Source: a bacterium
GTDB taxonomy: Bacteria > Vulcanimicrobiota > Vulcanimicrobiia > Vulcanimicrobiales > Vulcanimicrobiaceae
DNA length: 13,769 bases
Assembly (NCBI GenBank): GCA_021807065.1
Contig: JAKAPO010000031.1
Span: 1 to 13,769, forward strand
Direction of reading: 5' to 3'
The translations under genes were made by a program, and so were the position numbers. Every line of letters begins with the position of its first letter. The stretch's first letter is position 1. This document shows, piece after piece, positions 1 to 6,238 of the stretch. The notes below the pieces were generated by a model. The model ran no database searches, was not told where the DNA came from, and worked only from the letters and a program-made list of their open reading frames with translations.

Positions 1-63
1 GATTCGCACCACCCACGCCACATCCTCACCGTTCGCAGTAGAGGCTACATGTTCCGCGCGTGA
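1..63 (+). CDS. Response regulator, C-terminal end only (OmpR/PhoB family)
   Basis: The window opens inside a gene whose last 20 codons, read in frame 1, end in HILTVRSRGYMFRA and a TGA at 61-63. The TVR-x-x-GYMF pattern is the closing beta-hairpin of the winged-helix DNA-binding domain of OmpR/PhoB-type response regulators (family consensus roughly TVRGxGYxF). The stop overlaps the GTG start of the downstream histidine kinase by four bases (GTGA, 60-63), as is usual for a translationally coupled two-component pair. With a PhoR-like kinase and pstB following, a phosphate regulator (PhoB/PhoP) is the likely identity. The receiver domain lies outside the window, so this is inferred from context. 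Confidence 0.75.
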   Translation, partial: DSHHPRHILTVRSRGYMFRA

Positions 64-1220
64 GCACCGCGCTGTGGGTGCTGCTCGCGTTTGTAGCCGG
101 GGCTGCGCTCGCGTTCGTCCTCGCCGCACGCATGCGGCATCATTTCGCGCCGGTTGTACCTCGTATAGAAGAAACAGCATCACCGCCTCCACCCGAGAAC
201 GCGTTTGTGCGGGTCGTTGGAGCATCTCCGATGGGCGTGCTTGTTCTCGACCGGTCGCTGCGGATTCAATACGCCAACGCCTCAGCGGCGGCAATCTTCT
301 CATTCGATGCCGAGCGCGTGAGGGGGATGCACCTGCTCAGGGCCGTGCCCAACATCGAACTGGAGCGGCGGGTTCTCGACGCGTTGCGGGGCGAGGCGTC
401 GGTCGCGCCGCTCGTGTTGCCCGATCATGCCATGCAGCGTACGTACCGTATATCGGTTACACCGCTCGAGCCGAAGGAGACACCGGGGGTGGTCATCTTT
501 GCCGACGATCAAACCGAGCTTGCGCGTTCGCAGCGCGCCAGCCGCGAATTCCTTTCGAATGTTTCACACGAGTTGCGTACGCCGCTCTCGTCGGTGAAGC
601 TCATGCTTGAGACGGTTGCGGGGTCGCGAGACGATGAGACGCGGGACCTGTTCGTTCCACAGGCACTGACGGAGATCGACCGCCTCGCCTCGCTCGTCGG
701 GCGCCTCTTGGAGCAGGCGCGCACCGAATCTGGGCGACTGAAGTTGAATCTGAGCGAGATCGACCTAGAGGAGGTGGCGCGTCAGACGCTCGCATCGTTC
801 GAACCGCAGGCGCTGCGAAAAGGTGTGGGTCTACACGTACACGCGCTTCGCCCGGTGCGCGCGGAGGTCGATCGCGAACGCCTCTCGCAAGTGATCGTCA
901 ACTTGGTCGACAACGCCCTGCGCCATACGAGCAAGGGCGGTTCGGTAATCGTTGAGGTCGACGCGCAAGGGAACGAAGCGATTCTGCGCGTGCGCGATAC
1001 CGGCGAAGGCATCCCCTATCGCGATCTGCCGCACATCTTCGAGCGCTTCTACGTTGCCGACCGCTCCCGCGCGCGAGAGAGCGGCGGTGCGGGCCTCGGT
1101 TTAGCGATCGTCAAGGGTATCGTCGACGCGCACGAAGGCTTCATCTCCGCGGAATCGGCGTTGGCTAGCGGAACGGCGATTACGATCCGGCTGCCGATCA
1201 TGCACGCGCGTGCCCCTTAA
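60..1220 (+). CDS. phoR: PhoR-like PAS-containing sensor histidine kinase
   Basis: This is a membrane sensor kinase of 386 residues that would phosphorylate the regulator encoded just upstream. In order: one strongly hydrophobic N-terminal segment (about residues 4-22), a PAS-like domain (about 48-140), a HisKA dimerisation helix with the phospho-accepting H170 in FLSNVSHELRTP, and a HATPase domain. The HATPase domain has the N box around N281-N285, the G1 box DTGEGIP (313-319), the F box around 327-331 and the G2 box GAGLGLAIV (343-351). There is no sizeable periplasmic domain, as in PhoR kinases, which sense transporter status from the cytoplasm. The GTG start is chosen for its GTGA overlap with the preceding stop. 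The kinase itself is certain. The phosphate role rests on PhoR-like architecture, the neighbouring pstB and a candidate Pho box at 1238-1256. Confidence 0.85.
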   Translation: MSTALWVLLAFVAGAALAFVLAARMRHHFAPVVPRIEETASPPPPENAFVRVVGASPMGVLVLDRSLRIQYANASAAAIFSFDAERVRGMHLLRAVPNIELERRVLDALRGEASVAPLVLPDHAMQRTYRISVTPLEPKETPGVVIFADDQTELARSQRASREFLSNVSHELRTPLSSVKLMLETVAGSRDDETRDLFVPQALTEIDRLASLVGRLLEQARTESGRLKLNLSEIDLEEVARQTLASFEPQALRKGVGLHVHALRPVRAEVDRERLSQVIVNLVDNALRHTSKGGSVIVEVDAQGNEAILRVRDTGEGIPYRDLPHIFERFYVADRSRARESGGAGLGLAIVKGIVDAHEGFISAESALASGTAITIRLPIMHARAP

Positions 1221-1237
1221 TGAGGAGATAAGAACTC

Positions 1238-1256
1238 CTTAACCTTTCCTTGAGTA
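1238..1256 (+). promoter_or_regulatory. Candidate Pho box upstream of pstB
   Basis: Two 8-base half-sites, CTTAACCT (1238-1245) and CTTGAGTA (1249-1256), are separated by TTC, giving an 11-base period. PhoB/PhoP-class regulators bind direct repeats with this period, and CTTAACCT matches the half-site described for cyanobacterial Pho boxes. The second copy is degenerate (4 of 8 positions identical). Placement between phoR and pstB, about 10 bases before a possible -10 element, is what an activator site should look like. This is inference from pattern and context. Confidence 0.55.
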
Positions 1257-1265
1257 GCGCGCGGG

Positions 1266-1271
1266 TATCCT
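1266..1271 (+). promoter_or_regulatory. Possible -10 element for pstB (TATCCT)
   Basis: TATCCT matches four of six bases of the sigma-70 -10 consensus and lies 10 bases after the candidate Pho box. No good -35 is present, as expected if the regulator replaces it. Transcription would start about 7 bases downstream, at or next to the pstB ATG (1279), leaving almost no leader. Confidence 0.35.
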
Positions 1272-1278
1272 GGATGCG

Positions 1279-2112
1279 ATGATCGCGGCCGAGAGAGGAA
1301 CCGTCGGTGCGATTGCTACCGACGCGTTCAGAGACCGGAGGGATCTCGAAATCGAAGCAACGCCGAAGTTAGAGGTGAATCACCTCGACGTCTATTACGG
1401 CACGTTTCGCGCAATCAAGGACGCTTCGCTGATCGTGCCGGAGAAGCGCGTAACCGCGTTGATCGGGCCGTCGGGATGCGGAAAGTCGACGTTCGTGCGC
1501 GCGCTCAATCGCCTGCACGATCTCACGCCGGGCGTTCGCGTACGCGGGCGAGTGTTATTGGACGGTGAGGACATCTACGCTGCCGGCGTCGATCCGGTGG
1601 AGATCCGTTATCGTATCGGCATGGTGTTCCAGCGCCCCAATCCTTTCCCCAAATCCATCTTCGAAAACGTCGTTTATGGCCCGCGCGTGCACGGAATGCG
1701 CGATCGTAGGAAGCTGCAAGAACTCTGCGAGCGCAGCCTTCGTCGTGCGGCATTATGGAGCGAGGTCAAAGACCGCCTCGACCGCTCCGCGCTTGCGCTC
1801 TCCGGCGGGCAGCAACAACGGCTCTGCATCGCCCGTTCGCTCGCGGTCGACCCGGAGGTGCTGCTGATGGACGAACCCACGACCGCACTGGATCCGGGAT
1901 CGACCGGCAAGATCGAAGACTTGGTCGCCGAGCTGAAGACGGATTACAGCGTGGTCATCGTGACGCATTCGATGCAGCAGGCGGCGCGGGTCAGTGACGA
2001 CACGGCCTTCTTTTTGGAAGGCGAGATTCTCGAGCACGGCACGACGGCGTCGATCTTCACGCAACCGAAAGACAAACGCACCGAGGATTACATCACCGGC
2101 CGCTACGGCTAA
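1279..2112 (+). CDS. pstB: Phosphate ABC transporter ATP-binding protein PstB
   Basis: This is the ATPase that powers the PstSCAB high-affinity phosphate importer and also takes part in signalling to PhoR. It has 277 residues. Motifs: Walker A GPSGCGKST (63-71), Q-loop Q118 in FQRPNPFPKS (diagnostic for PstB), signature LSGGQQQR (174-181), Walker B LLMDEP (195-200) and switch H230. The C-terminus EDYITGRYG is the usual PstB ending (EDYITGRFG). The first 28 or so residues precede the normal PstB start (KLEVNHLDVYYG), so they are either an extension or an over-long start call. No Shine-Dalgarno sequence precedes the ATG at 1279, which fits a leaderless message from the promoter described above. 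pstS, pstC, pstA and phoU are absent here. The gene converges on the lipoprotein gene at 2123 with a 10-base gap and no visible terminator. Confidence 0.95.
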   Translation: MIAAERGTVGAIATDAFRDRRDLEIEATPKLEVNHLDVYYGTFRAIKDASLIVPEKRVTALIGPSGCGKSTFVRALNRLHDLTPGVRVRGRVLLDGEDIYAAGVDPVEIRYRIGMVFQRPNPFPKSIFENVVYGPRVHGMRDRRKLQELCERSLRRAALWSEVKDRLDRSALALSGGQQQRLCIARSLAVDPEVLLMDEPTTALDPGSTGKIEDLVAELKTDYSVVIVTHSMQQAARVSDDTAFFLEGEILEHGTTASIFTQPKDKRTEDYITGRYG

Positions 2113-2122
2113 TCGCCATCGT

Positions 2123-2959
2123 TTAGACGGCACCGCTGGGAGAAGATAGGCCGGCGCGCTCGAGTATCGTCTTGCCGGCGCCATGCAGCAGAAAGTCGAC
2201 GAAGGCTTTCGCTGCAGCGGGATGAGCGGCACCTCTCATGATTGCGATCGTGTACAGGATGCTTCCGGAAAGGGACGCTCTGCCAGGCAGCGGCAAGAAG
2301 TCGAGATGGCGAGCCAGCGCTTCGGTCTTGTAGACGAAACCCACGTCTGCCTCGCCGGTCTGTAGTCGCACCAGCAGATCCTCTTCGGGATATGTTTGCT
2401 GCGGATTCTCGTCTGAGCCGAGCACGCGACGTTCGGCCGTCTCGCCCAAGAGCATGCGTACGGATTCCACCGTGTACTCTCCTTTGGGATCCAGCCGCGG
2501 ATCGGTGCGCGCGATGCGCAGTCCCGGTGTCGCGAGGAGGCGCACGAAGCAAGAGGCGGCGATCCCCGATGCGAGAGCATTCCGACAGACTCGCGACGAC
2601 AAGACGGGGAGACGCTCGAATCGCGATTTCCCCGACCACGTGATGCCGAGTTCGGTCGTTCCCAACGTCCACGACTCTGCAATGAGATTGCGATTCTCGA
2701 GGTTTGCTTCGACCGACGGGTTGACGAGGACGATGACATCGGGCTTGCGCAGACCGGCAACGACCAGGCGTGCAATCTCGTTGCTGCCGCGAGCTTCGCC
2801 TTGAACGGTGATTCCGCGGTGGGCAAGCGCGCTCGCGATCGGTCCTTCGATCGGCGTGATGAGCGACCCGGCGTACAGGACGGAAACGACATGGCGTTGC
2901 GGCGCGCACGACGTGAGCGTGATGCTCAAGACGAGGGAAAGGGAGATCCGTAAACGCAT
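2123..2959 (-). CDS. Substrate-binding lipoprotein, molybdate/tungstate (WtpA/ModA)-like
   Basis: This is a probable extracytoplasmic solute-binding lipoprotein of 278 residues. The chosen ATG (2957-2959) starts a signal peptide, MRLRISLSLVLSITLTSC, with lipobox LTSC and acylated C18. The reading frame is open 65 codons further upstream, but that part does not look like protein. The mature part resembles the WtpA/ModA family of molybdate/tungstate-binding proteins. It has a first strand followed by YAGSL, then RGSNEIARLV, a PDVIVLVNP segment, a hinge region with GEYTVESVRMLLG, the segment TGEADVGFVYKTEA, and a C-terminal HPAAAKAFVDFLL helix. No permease or ATPase gene adjoins it, so its transporter is elsewhere. 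The ligand is inferred from family resemblance; another oxyanion, even phosphate given the neighbours, cannot be excluded. Confidence 0.7.
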   Translation of the reverse strand: MRLRISLSLVLSITLTSCAPQRHVVSVLYAGSLITPIEGPIASALAHRGITVQGEARGSNEIARLVVAGLRKPDVIVLVNPSVEANLENRNLIAESWTLGTTELGITWSGKSRFERLPVLSSRVCRNALASGIAASCFVRLLATPGLRIARTDPRLDPKGEYTVESVRMLLGETAERRVLGSDENPQQTYPEEDLLVRLQTGEADVGFVYKTEALARHLDFLPLPGRASLSGSILYTIAIMRGAAHPAAAKAFVDFLLHGAGKTILERAGLSSPSGAV

Positions 2960-3001
2960 AGGCGCGGCTACGTCCACCTGCGGCGAAATTCCCGTCAGCG
3001 G

Positions 3002-3020
3002 CCCGGGGCAAGAACCCGGG
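3002..3020. other. GC-rich inverted repeat in the divergent tdh / lipoprotein promoter region
   Basis: CCCGGG (3002-3007) and CCCGGG (3015-3020) can pair around a 7-base loop, followed on the plus strand by GTCTTT. It lies 12 bases before the tdh ATG. It could be an operator or a leader hairpin that hinders tdh initiation. Each arm is itself a palindrome, so the pairing is somewhat degenerate, and no clear sigma-70 promoter is visible in this 73-base gap. Confidence 0.3.
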
Positions 3021-3032
3021 GTCTTTCGTTGA

Positions 3033-4085
3033 ATGGCGCGCGCAATGCGGGCGCTGTGCAAGGTGCGTTCCGAGCCGGGTTTGGCTATGCGAGACCTTCC
3101 GGTTCCGGCGATTGGGCCAACCGACGTGCTCATTCGAGTGGAGAAGGCCGGCATTTGCGGTACCGATTATCACATCTACTCGTGGGATCACTGGGCGCAG
3201 GCACGCGTGCATCCGCCGCTCGTCGTCGGTCATGAGTTCATGGGTCACGTCGAAAAGATCGGTGAAGCGGTACGCGCCGTCCGCGTCGGCGACCGCGTCA
3301 GCGCGGAAGGTCACATTCCCGATCTCACGTGTCTCTTGTGCCGTACTGGCCAGGCGCACATCTGCGAACGCCTGAAGATCATCGGCATCGATCGTGATGG
3401 TGCGTTCGCCGAATATATCGCGATGCCGGAGTACAACGTATGGCCGCTCGATTCGGCAATTCCGGACGAGTTCGCCGCCGTCTTCGACCCGCTGGGCAAC
3501 GCGGTCCATACGGTCATGGCAGCGGGCGTGAGCACGCGAAGCGTCGTCATCACGGGCGTCGGCTCGATCGGCCTCATGGCGATACCGGTCGCACGCGCCG
3601 CGGGTGCGGCGCTGGTTTTTGCACTGGACGTCAATCCTGCGAAGCTCGAGTTAGCGCAGCGCTTGGGCGCGGATCGCACGTTCCTTGCATCTCAGCCGGG
3701 TCTCGTAGAAGAAGTGCGCGCGCTCACGAACGGCGATGGTGTCGACGTCTTACTCGAGATGTCGGGTAGCGCCGCAGCGATCGACGAGGGCTTGCAGATG
3801 GTGCGCAACGGCGGCACCGCGGCATTGCTCGGTATCCCCGGCGACAGCGTCAACCTCAATCTTGCCGAGCGTATCATCTTCAAGGGACTCACCGTGCTTG
3901 GCGTCAACGGCCGATTGATGTTCGAAACGTGGTATCAAACGCAGGCGTTGGTCAAGAGCGGTCGCGTCGATCTGCGCCCAATCATCACGCACGTGCTGCC
4001 GGTCGCCGAATACGAGCGCGCCTTCGCGCTCTTGCACAGCGGCGAGGCCGCAAAAATCGTTTTTGATTTAAGCTCCCTAACCTAG
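3033..4085 (+). CDS. tdh: L-threonine 3-dehydrogenase
   Basis: This is a cytoplasmic zinc-dependent medium-chain dehydrogenase that oxidises L-threonine with NAD+ to 2-amino-3-ketobutyrate. It has 350 residues and is close to E. coli Tdh along its length. Catalytic zinc ligands are C42 (in ICGTDYHIY) and H67-E68 (VVGHEF). The Rossmann motif is GVGSIG (175-180), with D199 ending the second strand, consistent with NAD+. Other conserved stretches are FDPLGNAVHT and MFETWYQ. In the structural-zinc lobe the first of the four usual cysteines is D97; the others are C100, C103 and C111. The ATG at 3033 adds four residues relative to E. coli Tdh. The ATG at 3045 (MRALCKVRSEPG) would match the family start exactly, and neither has a good ribosome binding site. 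kbl follows after 12 bases, giving the complete two-enzyme pathway. Confidence 0.95.
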   Translation: MARAMRALCKVRSEPGLAMRDLPVPAIGPTDVLIRVEKAGICGTDYHIYSWDHWAQARVHPPLVVGHEFMGHVEKIGEAVRAVRVGDRVSAEGHIPDLTCLLCRTGQAHICERLKIIGIDRDGAFAEYIAMPEYNVWPLDSAIPDEFAAVFDPLGNAVHTVMAAGVSTRSVVITGVGSIGLMAIPVARAAGAALVFALDVNPAKLELAQRLGADRTFLASQPGLVEEVRALTNGDGVDVLLEMSGSAAAIDEGLQMVRNGGTAALLGIPGDSVNLNLAERIIFKGLTVLGVNGRLMFETWYQTQALVKSGRVDLRPIITHVLPVAEYERAFALLHSGEAAKIVFDLSSLT

Positions 4086-4097
4086 AGGTATGACCGG

Positions 4098-5291
4098 ATG
4101 AATGCTCGATTCGAAGCCAAACTCCACGGTGATCTCGAAGCGCTCAAAGCGGCGGGAACCTACAAGCGCTTACGCCACATCACGACGCCGATGGCGCCGG
4201 AAGTCCACATGGAGGAGGCTGGCGACGTCATCGTACTTTCCTCCAATAACTATCTAGGGCTCGCCGATGAGCCGGAGGTTATCGAGGCGGGAAAGCGTGG
4301 TCTCGATCGGTACGGCGCCGGCACCGCTTCGGTCCGCTTCATCTGCGGCACGTTCGACATCCATCGTACGCTCGAGAATCGTATTGCGGCATTCCTCGGG
4401 ACGGAGGCATCGCTGACGTACGTCTCGTGCTGGAACGCAAATACGGGACTCTTCCCGACAATTTGCGACGAGGGTTCGGCGATCGTCTCAGACGAGCTGA
4501 ACCACGCCTCCATCATCGACGGTGTCCGGCTTGCGTCCAAGGCGCGCCGCGAGCGCTTCCGTCACAGCGACATGCGCGACCTCGACGAGAAACTCGCAAG
4601 TGTCGCCGGCGCGTTTCCGATCGTGATCGCAACCGACGGTGTCTTCTCGATGGAGGGTGATCTCGCGAAGCTTCCCGACATCGTCGCGCTTGCGAAGAAG
4701 CACGGCGCGATCGTCGTCGTCGATGACTCGCACGGGACCGGCGTGATGGGGAGGACGGGTCGAGGCACGGTCGAGCATTACGGCCTTACCGGTCAGGTCG
4801 ACGTCATCACCGGTACGCTCGGCAAAGCACTCGGGGGCGCTGCCGGGGGTTTCACGGCCGGAAGCCTGGCGCTTATCGATACGTTGATCCAGCGTTCGCG
4901 CCCGCAACTCTTCTCGAATGCGCTTCCTGCGACGGTCGCATGCAGCGCGCTCGCGGCGGTCGAGTATCTCGAAGCGCATCCCGAACTCGTGCGCCGGTTG
5001 CACGACAACGTCGCCTATTTTCGCGCAGGTTTGAAGCGCTTAGGATACAAGCCGCTCGAAGGCGAGAGCGCGATCGTTCCCATTATCGTGGGCGAGACGG
5101 CGTTTGCAATCAAGATGAGCGAGAAACTTTTGGAGCGCGGCGTCTTCGTAACGGGCTTCGGCTATCCGGTCGTTCCCGAGGGAACGGCGCGCGTCCGCGT
5201 GCAGATGAACGCGAAGCTTACTCGCGAGGAGATGGACCGCGCGCTCGCTGCCTTTGCTTCCGTCGGCAAAGCTTTGGGTCTTGTGGGGTAA
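4098..5291 (+). CDS. kbl: Glycine C-acetyltransferase (2-amino-3-ketobutyrate CoA ligase)
   Basis: This is a pyridoxal-phosphate enzyme of the alpha-oxoamine synthase family. It cleaves 2-amino-3-ketobutyrate with CoA to glycine and acetyl-CoA, taking the unstable product of Tdh directly. It has 397 residues, one fewer than E. coli Kbl. Visible features are the N-terminal SSNNYLGLA segment, RFICGTFDIH (80-89), SDELNHASIIDG with the cofactor-stacking H136, D210-S211-H212 in VVVDDSHGTG, and the PLP-binding lysine K243 in TGTLGKALGG. AGAGG (4084-4088) lies 9 bases before the ATG. It forms an operon with tdh. The main paralogue to exclude is BioF (8-amino-7-oxononanoate synthase). The tdh neighbour and the RFICGT signature favour Kbl strongly. 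Confidence 0.95.
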   Translation: MNARFEAKLHGDLEALKAAGTYKRLRHITTPMAPEVHMEEAGDVIVLSSNNYLGLADEPEVIEAGKRGLDRYGAGTASVRFICGTFDIHRTLENRIAAFLGTEASLTYVSCWNANTGLFPTICDEGSAIVSDELNHASIIDGVRLASKARRERFRHSDMRDLDEKLASVAGAFPIVIATDGVFSMEGDLAKLPDIVALAKKHGAIVVVDDSHGTGVMGRTGRGTVEHYGLTGQVDVITGTLGKALGGAAGGFTAGSLALIDTLIQRSRPQLFSNALPATVACSALAAVEYLEAHPELVRRLHDNVAYFRAGLKRLGYKPLEGESAIVPIIVGETAFAIKMSEKLLERGVFVTGFGYPVVPEGTARVRVQMNAKLTREEMDRALAAFASVGKALGLVG

Positions 5292-5300
5292 GTGAGCGTG

Positions 5301-5319
5301 ACCCTCGCGCAACGCGGGT
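5301..5319 (+). terminator. Weak hairpin after kbl
   Basis: ACCC(TC)GCG-CAA-CGCGGGT folds into seven pairs with a two-base bulge, nine bases after the kbl stop. No T-run follows, so it could be a weak or Rho-assisted end of the tdh-kbl message, or an mRNA 3'-end stabiliser. Confidence 0.3.
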
Positions 5320-5321
5320 AA

Positions 5322-5352
5322 GAGAGCTCCATCAACCTCTAGGGAGGCTCTC
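5322..5352 (+). promoter_or_regulatory. Hairpin enclosing the ribosome binding site of the 5353 gene
   Basis: GAGAGC (5322-5327) pairs perfectly with GCTCTC (5347-5352), and the adjoining TCC can pair with GGA across a one-base bulge. The 3' arm overlaps the Shine-Dalgarno sequence AGGGAGG (5341-5347) and ends at the base before the ATG. Folded, it would mask the start site, so it is a candidate translational control element. No ligand class is recognised. Confidence 0.4.
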
Positions 5353-6042
5353 ATGAACACGACTCGGATATCAACGCTGCTTTGCGCGGCCCTCTTCGCC
5401 GGGGCGACCGCGCTGGCGGGAGCGCAGATTGCCGTCCATGCCGGTGGGGGTATCGGGAGCGGAACGTCGGCATCGATCGGAATGCCTGGCGCCTCGATCT
5501 CGACCAACGGGTCAATGGGCATCGGCGCGGGGATCAACGGCCCGCTGGGCAACGCGAACGTCAACGCAAACCAAGACTTCGGCGCGAACGCCTCGCTGAA
5601 TCGGAATAACGCGGCTGCCAATGCCGCACTCAATGCCGCAATTCGAGACGGCGCAACCGTGCAGGCGATCGGCAACGGGACGCTGACGCTGAACGTCGCC
5701 GGACAGAACGGACGGACGCTCACGCTCAACGTGCCGGCGAGCGTCGTTGCCTCGCTCGGATTGCAGGTAGGAACGCAGGTCGCGGTATCCCGCTCGTCGG
5801 CGGGAATCGTCCTCACGAACATGACGTTTGTGCGTAGCATCCTCGGGCGTGCGGTAGTCCGCAGCGTCAACCTTGCGAAGAACACCATCAGCTTCACGAA
5901 CCGTACGGGCAAACACACGCTCGCGCTGGCGCGCGCGGTCATTTCGCGGCTCCGGCTGCACGCCGGTAGCCAAATCATGATCGCGCTGCAGAGCTCGAAT
6001 CAGCTACAGGTAACCACGCTCGCACAGAGCGGCTCTCGCTAA
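5353..6042 (+). CDS. Secreted protein of unknown function with a duplicated C-terminal domain
   Basis: I do not recognise this 229-residue protein. It begins with a clear Sec signal peptide (hydrophobic about 8-22; likely cleavage after AGA, residue 24). A low-complexity stretch rich in Gly, Ser, Asn and Ala follows (about 30-97), including GNANVNANQDFGANASLN. The rest looks like two tandem copies of one beta-rich unit, about 103-159 and 168-224, that align with a one-residue gap. Matching points are G-R/K before a TL strand, VVASLGLQVGTQVAV against VISRLRLHAGSQIMI, and a closing strand with threonines. The layout (short strands, then a leucine, a G-S/T-Q turn and a V-x-V strand) recalls the DUF5666-type beta-barrel. 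That comparison is from memory and unproven. The strong Shine-Dalgarno sequence GGGAGG sits five bases before the ATG, inside a hairpin. The gene ends at a strong terminator. Confidence 0.85.
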   Translation: MNTTRISTLLCAALFAGATALAGAQIAVHAGGGIGSGTSASIGMPGASISTNGSMGIGAGINGPLGNANVNANQDFGANASLNRNNAAANAALNAAIRDGATVQAIGNGTLTLNVAGQNGRTLTLNVPASVVASLGLQVGTQVAVSRSSAGIVLTNMTFVRSILGRAVVRSVNLAKNTISFTNRTGKHTLALARAVISRLRLHAGSQIMIALQSSNQLQVTTLAQSGSR

Positions 6043-6049
6043 AGTAAAG

Positions 6050-6064
6050 GCGGCTTGGAGCCGC
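6050..6064 (-). terminator. Intrinsic terminator, minus strand (glycosidase gene)
   Basis: GCGGCT (6050-6055) pairs with AGCCGC (6059-6064) around a 3-base loop. Read on the minus strand it is followed by CTTTACTTT, a T-rich tail. It would end transcription coming from the gene at 6239-7348, before it reaches the convergent gene. Confidence 0.5.
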
Positions 6065-6093
6065 AGGAGGGAGTGCGCGCCCGCTCCCTCCTG
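6064..6093 (+). terminator. Strong terminator hairpin after the 5353 gene
   Basis: CAGGAGGGAG (6064-6073) and CTCCCTCCTG (6084-6093) form a perfect 10-base-pair stem around a 10-base loop, 21 bases after the stop codon. The downstream tail (GCATTATCGT) is only weakly T-rich. It shares one base with the minus-strand hairpin, so the two together form a bidirectional termination zone. The remaining 145 bases to the convergent gene hold nothing I can support. Confidence 0.6.
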
Positions 6094-6238
6094 GCATTAT
6101 CGTGCGCGACGGGCGCATCAACACGCCGGAATCGATCGCGATGGTGGCGTTCCCGTTGCCCGCATATCGTCTCCCACGGAAGATATCGAGCATACGGCCT
6201 CGTCTCTACGACGTCCCGGCGGTCATTCGATCCGAAGG

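Noticed and set aside
1223..1239. AGGAG / CTCCT inverted repeat after phoR as a terminator
   Set aside because: The stem has only five pairs with a 7-base loop and no T-run, and it overlaps the candidate Pho box, so termination is not supported.
3002..3032. Glycine or other riboswitch in front of tdh-kbl
   Set aside because: The pathway makes glycine, so I looked for the glycine aptamer core, but the 73-base gap contains only a GC-rich inverted repeat and none of the conserved aptamer sequence.
2109..3509. Very long minus-strand open frame (466 codons) across the lipoprotein and tdh
   Set aside because: It overlaps two well-supported genes in another frame, is Arg/Ser-rich as GC-rich shadow frames are, and shows no recognisable domain.
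6094..6238. Short open frames on both strands between the terminator and the glycosidase stop
   Set aside because: They run into neighbouring genes, lack ribosome binding sites and show no domain. Neither strand is convincing.
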